Source of the DNA: an uncultured Lachnospiraceae bacterium | GTDB taxonomy: Bacteria; Bacillota_A; Clostridia; Lachnospirales; Lachnospiraceae | Length of the DNA stretch: 5,005 nt | Direction of reading: 5' to 3' | Assembly: GCA_946621895.1 (NCBI GenBank) | Contig: CAMOOZ010000074.1 | Span: 1-5,005 of the forward strand | In this document: positions 1 through 5,005 of the stretch, piece by piece | How the letters are laid out: every line of letters starts with the position of its first letter | How positions within the stretch are numbered: position 1 is the first letter of the stretch | Notes under the pieces: generated by a model | The model's database searches: none | Seen by the model: the letters and a program-made list of their open reading frames with translations, nothing else | What the model was told of the DNA's origin: nothing | Made by a program: the position numbers and the translations under genes

Positions 1-632
1 TCCAGCGCCTCATCGATGGTAAGCGCGGAGCTGTCCAACAGCAGCGCGTCCTCCGCCCGCCTTAACGGCGCAATCTCCCTCTCCATGTCCTGCCTGTCCC
101 GCCTGCGGATGTCCTCTTCGATCTGCTCGATCGACGGGGCTTCCCCCTTTTCCTCGAGCTCCCTTGCCCTTCTTAAAGCCCTGATATGGGGATCCGCATC
201 CAGATAGACCTTCAGCTCAGCATCCGGCAGCACCACCGTGCCGATGTCCCGGCCGTCCATGACAACATTATGTAAACCAGCCAGCTCCCGCTGCAGCTCC
301 AGCAGCTTATTCCGCACGGCGCCGACCTTGCTGATCCGGGAGGCCGCATTGCCCACCCCTTCCGTTCTGAGACGGTCCGTCACATCCTCGCCGGACAGCA
401 GGATGCGCTGCGCCCCGTTTTCCAGACGGATCGTGATCTGCGCGTTGGCGCAGCTTTTTGCCACAGCAGCCTCATCCTCCGGATCTATCCCGTTTTCCGT
501 CAGAAAAAGGGCCATGGCCCGAAACATTGCGCCGGTGTCGATATAAACGGCGCCCAGCCTGCCTGCCAGAAGCTTCGCCACGGTGCTCTTTCCCGCGCCG
601 GCAGGCCCGTCGATCGCTATTGCGTATGGCAT
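1..632 (-). CDS. cmk: cytidylate kinase (3' end cut by window edge)
   Basis: Cytidylate kinase transfers the ATP gamma phosphate to CMP or dCMP in the cytosol, feeding CTP and dCTP pools. 210 residues are visible. A Walker A loop GPAGAGKST lies at residues 9-17. The YIDTGAMFRAM segment (30-40) and the DVTDRLRTEGVG stretch (83-94) belong to the NMP-binding region. The hallmark MDGRDIGTVVLP is at 125-136, where R128 and D129 match the CMP-contacting Arg-Asp pair of the E. coli enzyme. An Arg-rich lid segment RRRDRQDMER is at 176-185. The C-terminal LLDSSALTIDEAL matches the family's final strand and helix, so only about 10-15 residues should be missing off the left edge. The ATG at 630-632 is supported by a strong AAAGGAAGGA Shine-Dalgarno at 637-646 and by the glycine loop starting eight residues in. 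The gene follows the HI0933-type flavoprotein gene on the same strand after a 341-base gap. All motif residues seen are intact. Confidence 0.97.
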   Translation of the reverse strand, partial: MPYAIAIDGPAGAGKSTVAKLLAGRLGAVYIDTGAMFRAMALFLTENGIDPEDEAAVAKSCANAQITIRLENGAQRILLSGEDVTDRLRTEGVGNAASRISKVGAVRNKLLELQRELAGLHNVVMDGRDIGTVVLPDAELKVYLDADPHIRALRRARELEEKGEAPSIEQIEEDIRRRDRQDMEREIAPLRRAEDALLLDSSALTIDEAL

Positions 633-636
633 TTTT

Positions 637-646
637 TCCTTCCTTT
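637..646 (-). promoter_or_regulatory. Shine-Dalgarno of cmk
   Basis: Read on the minus strand, AAAGGAAGGA ends four bases before the ATG at 632. The purine-rich core is nearly ideal for Firmicute 16S pairing and fixes the cmk start. Confidence 0.8.
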
Positions 647-795
647 CGTTTTCCGACAAAACATGTACAGGTTACTTTCATCCGGTTCGGGCTGCGGCGC
701 GGTTTTCTGACGCAAACTATCGGGAAAACAGGCAGGCGGTAGAGATTATCGTAAACTCATTTAGAAAATGCATTTATAGTAAGCGAACAAAGCAA

Positions 796-824
796 TTGCG
801 GTTTGAGCTTGCTCAAACCCGCAA
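796..824. repeat. inverted repeat / hairpin with bulged C
   Basis: GGTTTGAGC (800-808) is followed by TT and its exact complement GCTCAAACC (811-819). The stem extends outward as TTGC (796-799) with GCAA (821-824), leaving C820 bulged. That gives 13 paired bases and, realistically, a four-base loop. Neither strand has a T-tract straight after it, so it does not look like an intrinsic terminator. Confidence 0.75.
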
Positions 825-842
825 GTATTCTGCGAGCGACGA

Positions 843-877
843 TATCCAAAACGAATTTATTTAATTCGTTTTGGATA
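843..877. repeat. perfect 15-bp inverted repeat with 5-base loop
   Basis: TATCCAAAACGAATT (843-857) and AATTCGTTTTGGATA (863-877) are exact reverse complements around the loop TATTT. It is the longest perfect inverted repeat I found in a non-coding part of the window. The stem has T and A runs internally, but no run of T follows it on either strand, so standard intrinsic termination is unlikely. It lies between the flavoprotein stop and cmk and may shield or mark a processed 3' end. Confidence 0.85.
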
Positions 878-882
878 CGATA

Positions 883-897
883 ACTCCTCCGGGGAGT
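883..897. repeat. short inverted repeat, 5-bp stem
   Basis: ACTCC (883-887) and GGAGT (893-897) are complementary around TCCGG. It is weak alone and is listed because it sits directly beside the 15-bp hairpin and overlaps the right-hand direct repeat of the element. Confidence 0.45.
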
Positions 898-973
898 GAT
901 CGCAAACTATTCTACACATCGTTTTTGCCGCGGCATGGAAATGTGTTGCTTGCAGCCCGCGGCCGGCGGGGGC

Positions 974-2197
974 CTAAAAAGCGATCCCCGCCCCTGCCGC
1001 GTGTCCGGTGCTCCAGGCGATCTGCAGATTGAAGCCCCCCGTCAACGCATCCAGGTCCAGCACCTCGCCGCAGAAGGAGAGGCCGGAAAAGCCCTTTGCC
1101 TGCATGGTCTTCGGATCGATGCAGCTTACATCCACGCCGCCTCTGGTGATCACGGCCTCATTATAGCCCCTTAAGCCGGTCACGGTGAACGGCACGGACT
1201 TGATCAGCGCACCAAAGGAAAGCCGCTCTGCTTTTGTCACTTCTCCGGCCCTTTTCTCCGGATCGATGCCGGAAAGGCTGATCATCACCGGAATGAGCGA
1301 ATGGGGAAAAAGGCCTCCGAGCGCGTTCTTAAACGCCTTTCCCCGCTGCTCGGAGAAATCCCTGATCAGCCGTTTGTCCAGCAGCTCCGGCGTAAGGGCG
1401 GGCTTTAGATCGATCGCCGCCTGAAGCTCTCCGGAAAAACCGGCAAAGTGAGGGCTTGCGGAGAGCGCCAGGGGGCCGCTGATGCCGAAATGGGTAAAGA
1501 GCAGCTCACCCTGTTTGGCGAAAGCCTTTTTCCCCTCCCCCACCCGCAGGGCCACATTTTTCAGGGAAAGCCCCTGAAGGCTTTTCACCCACTCCTCCTT
1601 CACCGTAAAGGGGACCAGACTGGGATAGCATTTCGTGACCTTCAGGCCGAGAAGCCTGGCAAAGGCAAGTCCCGCGCCGTCAGAGCCGGTTGACGGGTAG
1701 GACAGCCCTCCCGTGGCCACGATCACATGCTCCGCCCGAAGCTCCGCGCCGTCCGCGCTCCTTACCCCCAGAATGCTTTTTTCCTCCGCAAGCAGGCCGC
1801 TGATCTCCGTATTGAGCATCAGCCTGACGCCGGCCTTCTCCATTGCCTTTTTCAGACAGGCCGTGATGTCCGAGGCTTTATCCGAGACGGGAAAGGCCCT
1901 TTTCCCCCGTTCCACCTTGACGGGACACCCCATCCGTTCCACAAAAGCCATCATATCCGACGGCGTGAAGGCGCGAAGCGCGGAATGCAGAAACCGGGGA
2001 TTTCGCATGACGCTTTCCAGAAACTCCTCCGGCTCGCAGGCATTCGTAAAATTACATCTGCCCTTTCCGGTGATGTACAGCTTTTTCCCCGGCTTTTCGT
2101 TTTTTTCAAAAAGGGAAACCGTGTGGCCCCGGCCGGCAGCCGTCAGGGCGGCCATCATGCCCGAGGCGCCGGCTCCGATCACGATCACCCGGCTCAC
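974..2197 (-). CDS. BaiN/RdsA (HI0933-like) family FAD-dependent oxidoreductase
   Basis: A 407-residue flavoprotein of the HI0933/YhiN family, now usually named BaiN/RdsA or 'aminoacetone oxidase family'. Full length is normal for the family. The N-terminal dinucleotide fold reads VIVIGAGASG (4-13), and E31 after strand two should bind the FAD ribose. The family signature PGKKLYITGKGRCNFTN is at 36-52. ATGGLSYPSTGSDGAG (161-176) is the second FAD-contacting segment. TRGGV (351-355) and GEVLDLDALTGGFNLQ (377-392) form the C-terminal FAD site. There is no signal peptide or membrane segment, so it is cytosolic. The start is GTG at 2195-2197, eight residues from the first fold glycine, with AAAGGAAG just upstream. 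That GTG overlaps the stop of the RpiR-family gene by four bases. One gut clostridial homologue (BaiN) is linked to bile acid reduction, but the family is broad and the substrate here is unknown. Confidence 0.93.
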   Translation of the reverse strand: MSRVIVIGAGASGMMAALTAAGRGHTVSLFEKNEKPGKKLYITGKGRCNFTNACEPEEFLESVMRNPRFLHSALRAFTPSDMMAFVERMGCPVKVERGKRAFPVSDKASDITACLKKAMEKAGVRLMLNTEISGLLAEEKSILGVRSADGAELRAEHVIVATGGLSYPSTGSDGAGLAFARLLGLKVTKCYPSLVPFTVKEEWVKSLQGLSLKNVALRVGEGKKAFAKQGELLFTHFGISGPLALSASPHFAGFSGELQAAIDLKPALTPELLDKRLIRDFSEQRGKAFKNALGGLFPHSLIPVMISLSGIDPEKRAGEVTKAERLSFGALIKSVPFTVTGLRGYNEAVITRGGVDVSCIDPKTMQAKGFSGLSFCGEVLDLDALTGGFNLQIAWSTGHAAGAGIAF

Positions 2198-3186
2198 CGG
2201 TCTTCCTTTCCGGCAAAGGGGTTACCAAACATCTGCTCCTCATTCACAAAATCGATCTCATCGTTCATGTATACCTGGTAATCATTCCAGGTCTTCTCTA
2301 ACAGCTCCAGATTCTGCCTGACCGTCTCGGGATTCTTCAGCGTCAGGGAAACGATCAGCGCATTGATCAGGCTTAACGGCGCCACAAGAGAATCCACAAT
2401 GGAGACCATATCGGATCTGGCCAGCAGGTTCACCGTGGAATAAAGCGTCATCGGGGAAAGCGGGGAGTCCGTCATGGCGATCACCTTTGCCTGCCTGTCC
2501 CGGGCAAATTCCATGGCTTTTAAGACCCGCATGGAATACCGGGGAAAGCTGATCCCGATCACGCAGTCGCTGCTTCCCGCATGGATCATCTGTTCAAATA
2601 ATTCCGAGGTGGAGGTGGTGGTCAGCAGATGGATGTCTCCTCTGATCAGCCCCAGATAAAAGGCCAGAAAGGAAGCAAGCGGCGCACAGGAGCGCAGCCC
2701 TGCAACATAGACATTCCGGGCGTTCAGGATCAGCTCCACGGCCATTTCAAAGCTGTCCTCATCCAGCCGCTCCATCGTGTCACGGAGCTTTTCGATATCC
2801 GAGGAAATGACCAGGTTCAGGATTTCGGAGCGGGAACGGCCTCTGTAGGCAGCGTCCATTTTCCTGACGGCGGAAAGCCTGTTCTTCACAAAGCGCTGGA
2901 GCGCGGAAAGAAACTCGGGATAACCGGAATAGCCCAGCTCCGAGGCAAAACGAACCACCGTAGATTCGCTGACCCCGGCCTTTTCTCCCAGCCTTGCGGC
3001 AGTCAGGAATACCGCTTCATCATAATGCGCGGAAAGATAGGTACAGATCGATCGCTGGCCTTTTGACATGGCAGGCCGATGCGCTTCCAGCCGTTTGAAT
3101 ATATCTTCATTCTCTTCGGAGGAAACACCCTCTTCGGAGAAGCCCTCCCCGGAGCCGGGGAGGGACTTTTTTATTTCTTCGGTCAT
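2194..3186 (-). CDS. MurR/RpiR-family HTH-SIS transcriptional regulator
   Basis: A 330-residue regulator. The N-terminal HTH_6 domain covers about 28-105, with helix-turn-helix RLGEKAGVSESTVVRFASELGYSGYPEF at 65-92, a form typical of RpiR proteins. A SIS phosphosugar-binding domain spans about 150-280, containing VYVAGLRSCAPLA (159-171) and the family segment GISFPRYS (211-218), then AKVIAMTDSPLSPM (233-246). Relatives sense sugar phosphates or amino-sugar derivatives and control sugar or cell-wall catabolism; the ligand here cannot be read. The protein is longer than the usual 280-290 residues, from an acidic N-terminal extension (residues 1-27) with a repeated SEE motif and a C-terminal tail after about 290. 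The ATG at 3184-3186 overlaps the TetR stop in ATGA. No later start would keep HTH helix one. It is second in a coupled tetR-rpiR-flavoprotein operon. Confidence 0.93.
   Translation of the reverse strand: MTEEIKKSLPGSGEGFSEEGVSSEENEDIFKRLEAHRPAMSKGQRSICTYLSAHYDEAVFLTAARLGEKAGVSESTVVRFASELGYSGYPEFLSALQRFVKNRLSAVRKMDAAYRGRSRSEILNLVISSDIEKLRDTMERLDEDSFEMAVELILNARNVYVAGLRSCAPLASFLAFYLGLIRGDIHLLTTTSTSELFEQMIHAGSSDCVIGISFPRYSMRVLKAMEFARDRQAKVIAMTDSPLSPMTLYSTVNLLARSDMVSIVDSLVAPLSLINALIVSLTLKNPETVRQNLELLEKTWNDYQVYMNDEIDFVNEEQMFGNPFAGKEDR
2202..2209 (-). promoter_or_regulatory. Shine-Dalgarno for the GTG start of the flavoprotein
   Basis: AAAGGAAG on the minus strand lies inside the last codons of the RpiR-family gene, four bases before GTG at 2197. 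Together with the GTGA overlap it supports the GTG start over any internal ATG, since the next ATG would remove the FAD-binding GxGxxG. Confidence 0.75.
3143..3176 (+). terminator. plus-strand terminator-like hairpin within the RpiR gene
   Basis: CCCTCCCCGG (3143-3152) and CCGGGGAGGG (3155-3164) form a perfect 10-bp GC-rich stem. After a two-base spacer come six T residues (3167-3172), then A and three more T. This has textbook intrinsic-terminator form for plus-strand transcription, although no plus-strand gene precedes it. On the minus strand the T-tract reads as an A-tract before the stem, so it should not stop the sense mRNA. It encodes residues of the RpiR protein's unusual N-terminal extension. 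It may limit antisense transcription, or be a by-product of codon choice. Confidence 0.55.
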
Positions 3187-3740
3187 GCCTTACTTCCGGA
3201 GAAAGCCTGAAAGGCTCCCTCCAGCATCGCTATCGTTTCCTTATCGTTCAGATCAAAATCACCCGTCGTGCTCATGCAGGCAGCGCCATGCACAAAAATC
3301 CAAAGCCGGGAAAAGAGCCCCCCCGGATCAGCTACGCCCATGGCTCTGGCCGCCTTCAGCTGCGTGGCCACCCTGCCCTCGGCGCCGTTTAAGATATCAT
3401 ACATACCGATGGTCGGGGTGCCCCCCGGAAGAAAGAGAAAGCGGAAGACATGGGGGGAGTTTTTCGCACAATGGATATAAGACATCGCAAGGCCCACAAA
3501 CGGCAGCTTCGACGAAGTCTGCTCCTTCCCCGCCGCTTCCCCGAACTGGCCGGCCAGCAGGCGGAAAACCTCGGCTGTCAGCTCCTCCATTCCCTTAAAG
3601 ATCCTGAAGATCGGCTGGGTGGAACAGTTTGCCCTGGTGGCCACCTTCCTGACCGTCAGGTTTTCCTCTCCCTCCTCCTTCAGCAGCGCGCATGCCGCAT
3701 CCAGCAGCATTGCCCTGGTAATGCTCTCTTTTCGTGCCAT
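3183..3740 (-). CDS. TetR/AcrR-family regulator with WHG-type C-terminal domain
   Basis: A 185-residue one-component repressor or activator. The TetR N-terminal DNA-binding domain is clear: ITRAMLLDAACALLKEEG (7-24) is helix one, and LTVRKVATRANCSTQPIFRIFKGMEEL (28-54) holds the helix-turn-helix, with the usual aromatic-phenylalanine-Lys ending. The ligand-binding part carries LWIFVHGAACM (146-156); W147, H151 and G152 match the conserved Trp-His-Gly of the WHG domain (PF13305). The ligand and operator are unknown. The ATG at 3738-3740 places the HTH at the normal distance from the N-terminus. The ribosome site is weak, a GGGGG run at 3751-3755 about ten bases upstream. The gene starts only 30 bases after the carboxyltransferase stop and just after its terminator, so its promoter must lie inside that gene or depend on read-through. 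Its TGA overlaps the next gene's ATG, consistent with co-expression of both regulators. Confidence 0.93.
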   Translation of the reverse strand: MARKESITRAMLLDAACALLKEEGEENLTVRKVATRANCSTQPIFRIFKGMEELTAEVFRLLAGQFGEAAGKEQTSSKLPFVGLAMSYIHCAKNSPHVFRFLFLPGGTPTIGMYDILNGAEGRVATQLKAARAMGVADPGGLFSRLWIFVHGAACMSTTGDFDLNDKETIAMLEGAFQAFSGSKA

Positions 3741-3755
3741 AAAGCCGATACCCCC

Positions 3756-3779
3756 AAAAACCGGTCAGACTCAGACCGG
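3756..3779 (-). terminator. intrinsic terminator at the end of the carboxyltransferase gene
   Basis: On the minus strand CCGGTC (3779-3774) pairs with GACCGG (3766-3761) around a seven-base loop, followed directly by TTTTT (3760-3756). The 5' arm is the last two sense codons (Pro-Val), and the TGA stop (3773-3771) forms the start of the loop. The six-base stem is short but GC-rich. A ribosome finishing the gene would cover the hairpin, so efficiency may depend on translation. The same inverted repeat could serve as a protein-binding site just upstream of the TetR gene. Confidence 0.6.
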
Positions 3780-5005
3780 ATATGCCCCGTTTTCACTGTC
3801 GGCGCTTTTCACATCCACATGCTTCTGCTGGGCATCCCGGTACTTGAAATAATCCTCCGCCACCTGCGGGAAAAGCGCATAGGTCAGCACATCCTCATCC
3901 TGCTGCTTATATTTCTCGACCGCCTTTTCAAACTTCGGCAGGCTGGGCTCCAGCAGATCGGCGGGTCTGCAGGTGATCACGGGCGCATCCCCGATGATCT
4001 TTTTTCTCACCTCTTCATTCATCGGCTTCACCGTCTGCCCGTACTTGCCGCTGACCAGATCCTTTGTCTGTCCGGTGGCGGTCTTATAACGCTCTCCCAT
4101 CAGCACATTCATCACGGCCTGGGTGCCCACGATCTGGGAGCTGGGGGTGACGAGCGGCGGCTCGCCGAAGTCCTTCCGGACTCTCGGGATCTCCTGAAGC
4201 ACCTCATCGTACTTATCCTCGGCATTCTGCTCCTTTAACTGGCTGACCATATTGGAAAGCATGCCCCCGGGCACCTGATAGAGCAGGGTTTTGATATTTA
4301 CGCCAAGCACCTTCGGATTCATCAGGCCGTTTGCCAGGCATTCCTCTCTGTACGGACGGAAATGATCCGCGATCTCCGCCAGCAGATTCTGGTCAAAGCC
4401 GGGATCAAAGGGAGTCCCCTCGAAGGTTTTCGCCATGACCTCAGTGGCCGGCTGGGAGGTCCCCAGGGCAAACGGAGAAATGGCGCAGTCAATAATATCC
4501 GCTCCGGCTTCCACGGACTTCATATAGGTCATGCTGGCCACACCGGAGGTATAGTGCGTATGCATCTCGATGGGCAGCTTCGTATTTGACTTCAGGGCCT
4601 TTACAAGGCTTTCCGCCGCATAGGGGATCAGGAGTCCTGCCATGTCCTTGATGCAGATGGAATCCGCGCCCATCTCCTCGATCCGTTTGGCCGTGGTACA
4701 CCAGTACTCCTCCGTGTAGGCATCCCCCAGCGTATAGCTTAAGGCGATCTGCGCATGGCCGCCTTCCTTCTTCGTGGCCTTTACGGCGGTCTCCAGATTT
4801 CTCAGGTCGTTTAAGCAGTCAAAGATCCGGATGATGTCAATGCCGTTTGCGATGGATTTCTGCACGAAATATTCCACCACATCATCGGAATAGTGATTAT
4901 AGCCCAGGATATTCTGTCCTCTGAAGAGCATCTGCAGCTTCGTTTTTTTGAATTTTTCCTTCAGCTTCCTGAGCCTTTCCCAGGGATCCTCATGCAGAAA
5001 GCGCA
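3771..5005 (-). CDS. oadA: oxaloacetate decarboxylase alpha / pyruvate carboxylase subunit B-type carboxyltransferase (5' end cut)
   Basis: The frame is open to the right edge; 410 residues are visible, beginning RFLHEDPWERLRKLK. The first in-frame ATG in the window (4931) is internal. Homologues begin about 59 residues earlier, giving roughly 469 in total. The enzyme moves a carboxyl group between oxaloacetate/pyruvate and biotin. In the TIM barrel, counting from the first visible residue, the active-site lysine is in KDMAGL (K119) and the metal-binding pair HTH is at 148-150. Their 29-residue spacing equals that of K178 and H207 in Vibrio OadA. The catalytic threonine lies in GTSQP (T182). 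A PYC_OADA conserved domain follows, with VPGGMLSNM and SSQIVGTQAV. There is no C-terminal biotin domain (no AMKM motif), so a separate carrier protein is expected. It is cytosolic, probably membrane-associated through partner subunits. A terminator overlaps its stop, so it likely ends an operon running in from beyond the window. pycB-like naming is equally possible. Confidence 0.93.
   Translation of the reverse strand, partial: RFLHEDPWERLRKLKEKFKKTKLQMLFRGQNILGYNHYSDDVVEYFVQKSIANGIDIIRIFDCLNDLRNLETAVKATKKEGGHAQIALSYTLGDAYTEEYWCTTAKRIEEMGADSICIKDMAGLLIPYAAESLVKALKSNTKLPIEMHTHYTSGVASMTYMKSVEAGADIIDCAISPFALGTSQPATEVMAKTFEGTPFDPGFDQNLLAEIADHFRPYREECLANGLMNPKVLGVNIKTLLYQVPGGMLSNMVSQLKEQNAEDKYDEVLQEIPRVRKDFGEPPLVTPSSQIVGTQAVMNVLMGERYKTATGQTKDLVSGKYGQTVKPMNEEVRKKIIGDAPVITCRPADLLEPSLPKFEKAVEKYKQQDEDVLTYALFPQVAEDYFKYRDAQQKHVDVKSADSENGAYPV

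Larger units (their letters stand above)
742..908. repeat. hairpin-rich intergenic element, possible small non-coding interspersed repeat
   Basis: This fills half of the 341-base gap between cmk and the flavoprotein gene. Its edges are imperfect direct repeats, both beginning GAG and ending AAACT around a shared ATCG core (742-757 and 894-908). Within it are three inverted repeats: 796-824 (9-bp perfect core plus 4 bp beyond a bulged C), 843-877 (15-bp perfect stem) and 883-897 (5 bp). An 8-bp inverted pair TTATCGTA (746-753) and TACGATAA (876-883) could close most of the element as an alternative fold. It is visibly more AT-rich than its surroundings and has no convincing ORF or transposase. 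The structure is seen directly; calling it an interspersed repeat (REP- or MITE-like) is inference. It could instead be a structured leader RNA for cmk or a post-transcriptional processing element. Confidence 0.45.
711..910. repeat. 10-base direct repeats CGCAAACTAT, 190 bases apart
   Basis: CGCAAACTAT occurs exactly at 711-720 and 901-910. The preceding bases are also similar (TGA against TGAT). A third, diverged copy CGTAAACT lies at 750-757. The two exact copies bracket the hairpin array, as duplicated target sites or repeat-unit ends might. Ten bases can recur by chance over this distance only rarely, but origin by insertion is not demonstrated. Confidence 0.5.
633..973. other. intergenic region between flavoprotein gene and cmk
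   Basis: No supported gene lies here. From the flavoprotein stop toward cmk it holds a GC-rich palindromic patch (CCCGC at 956-960 with GCGGG at 966-970), then an imperfect hairpin closed by ACACAT (914-919) and ATGTGT (941-946) with TGCCGCGGCA (926-935) inside. Next come the repeat-like hairpin array at 742-908 and finally the cmk leader with its Shine-Dalgarno. No stem is followed by a clear T-tract on the minus strand, so I cannot point to a terminator for the flavoprotein operon. I also see no strong -35/-10 pair for cmk. Read-through into cmk is therefore possible. Confidence 0.7.

Noticed and set aside
745..778. Possible minus-strand -10 boxes (GATAAT at 750-745, TATAAA at 778-773) for cmk
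   Set aside because: Each hexamer matches five of six positions, but I found no acceptable -35 box at 16-18 bases from either. In an AT-rich patch such matches are expected by chance.
583..864. Plus-strand open frame running from the cmk start region into the intergenic element
   Set aside because: It begins opposite the cmk N-terminus and ends inside the hairpin array. The translation has no family resemblance and no ribosome site is evident.
843..877. 15-bp hairpin as a transcription terminator for the flavoprotein operon
   Set aside because: No T-tract follows the stem on the minus strand (the next bases are TCGTCGCTCG), so it lacks the second half of an intrinsic terminator.
742..910. 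CRISPR array or transposase-bearing insertion sequence
   Set aside because: The repeats are few, imperfect and unevenly spaced, with no spacer pattern, and no transposase-like peptide is encoded in any frame.
956..970. GC palindrome just after the flavoprotein stop as a terminator
   Set aside because: The stem is only five bases and is followed on the minus strand by CTGCAAGC with no T-tract.
1560..1578. 7-bp inverted repeat TTCAGGG/CCCTGAA followed by GGCTTTT on the plus strand
   Set aside because: It lies within a conserved coding gene, the stem is short and the T-run only four bases. It is much weaker than the hairpin at 3143-3176.
1713..2321. Plus-strand open frames opposite the flavoprotein and RpiR genes (202 and 184 codons)
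   Set aside because: They are antisense shadows of a well-supported flavoprotein gene, with low-complexity Arg/Ser/Pro-rich peptides and no domain.
3450..4238. Long plus-strand open frame (262 codons)
   Set aside because: It runs antisense across the TetR gene, the intergenic terminator and the carboxyltransferase, both of which have clear family motifs. Its peptide has no recognisable domain and it has no good ribosome site. Long antisense frames are common in GC-rich coding DNA.

Overview
The window looks like chromosomal DNA from an anaerobic Firmicute, most likely a GC-rich member of the Clostridia (Lachnospiraceae or a relative). This is inferred from three things: purine-rich Shine-Dalgarno sites before cmk and the flavoprotein gene, a stand-alone oxaloacetate decarboxylase-type carboxyltransferase without a biotin domain, and the order HI0933-type flavoprotein followed by cmk, which I recall as common in that group. 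Species cannot be named from the sequence alone.

Every supported gene lies on the minus strand, so the window reads biologically from right to left. Bases 5005-3771 hold the 3' seven-eighths of an oxaloacetate decarboxylase alpha / pyruvate carboxylase B-type carboxyltransferase. It ends in a short intrinsic terminator whose stem already contains its last two sense codons. Immediately after come three tightly coupled genes: a TetR-family regulator with a WHG-type C-terminal domain (3740-3183), an RpiR/MurR-family HTH-SIS regulator (3186-2194) and a BaiN/RdsA (HI0933-like) flavoprotein (2197-974). Both junctions are 4-base start/stop overlaps (ATGA and GTGA), so the three are almost certainly one translationally coupled operon. 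A 341-base intergenic stretch (973-633) follows, then cytidylate kinase cmk (632-1), cut by the window edge about 10-15 residues before its expected end.

The intergenic stretch is the least ordinary part. It holds a compact array of three hairpins (one with a perfect 15-bp stem) bordered by related CGYAAACT-containing direct repeats. It resembles a small non-coding interspersed repeat or structured element more than a promoter or terminator. A second oddity is a very good plus-strand terminator-like hairpin with a T-tract inside the start of the minus-strand RpiR gene.

Functionally, the carboxyltransferase belongs to central C3/C4 metabolism (oxaloacetate/pyruvate, possibly a sodium-pumping decarboxylase whose other subunits would lie upstream). 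The TetR-RpiR pair suggests control by small-molecule and sugar-phosphate-type ligands, but no target can be read from the window. cmk is housekeeping nucleotide metabolism. I see no phage, CRISPR, transposase, tRNA or rRNA, and no convincing new multi-gene system.
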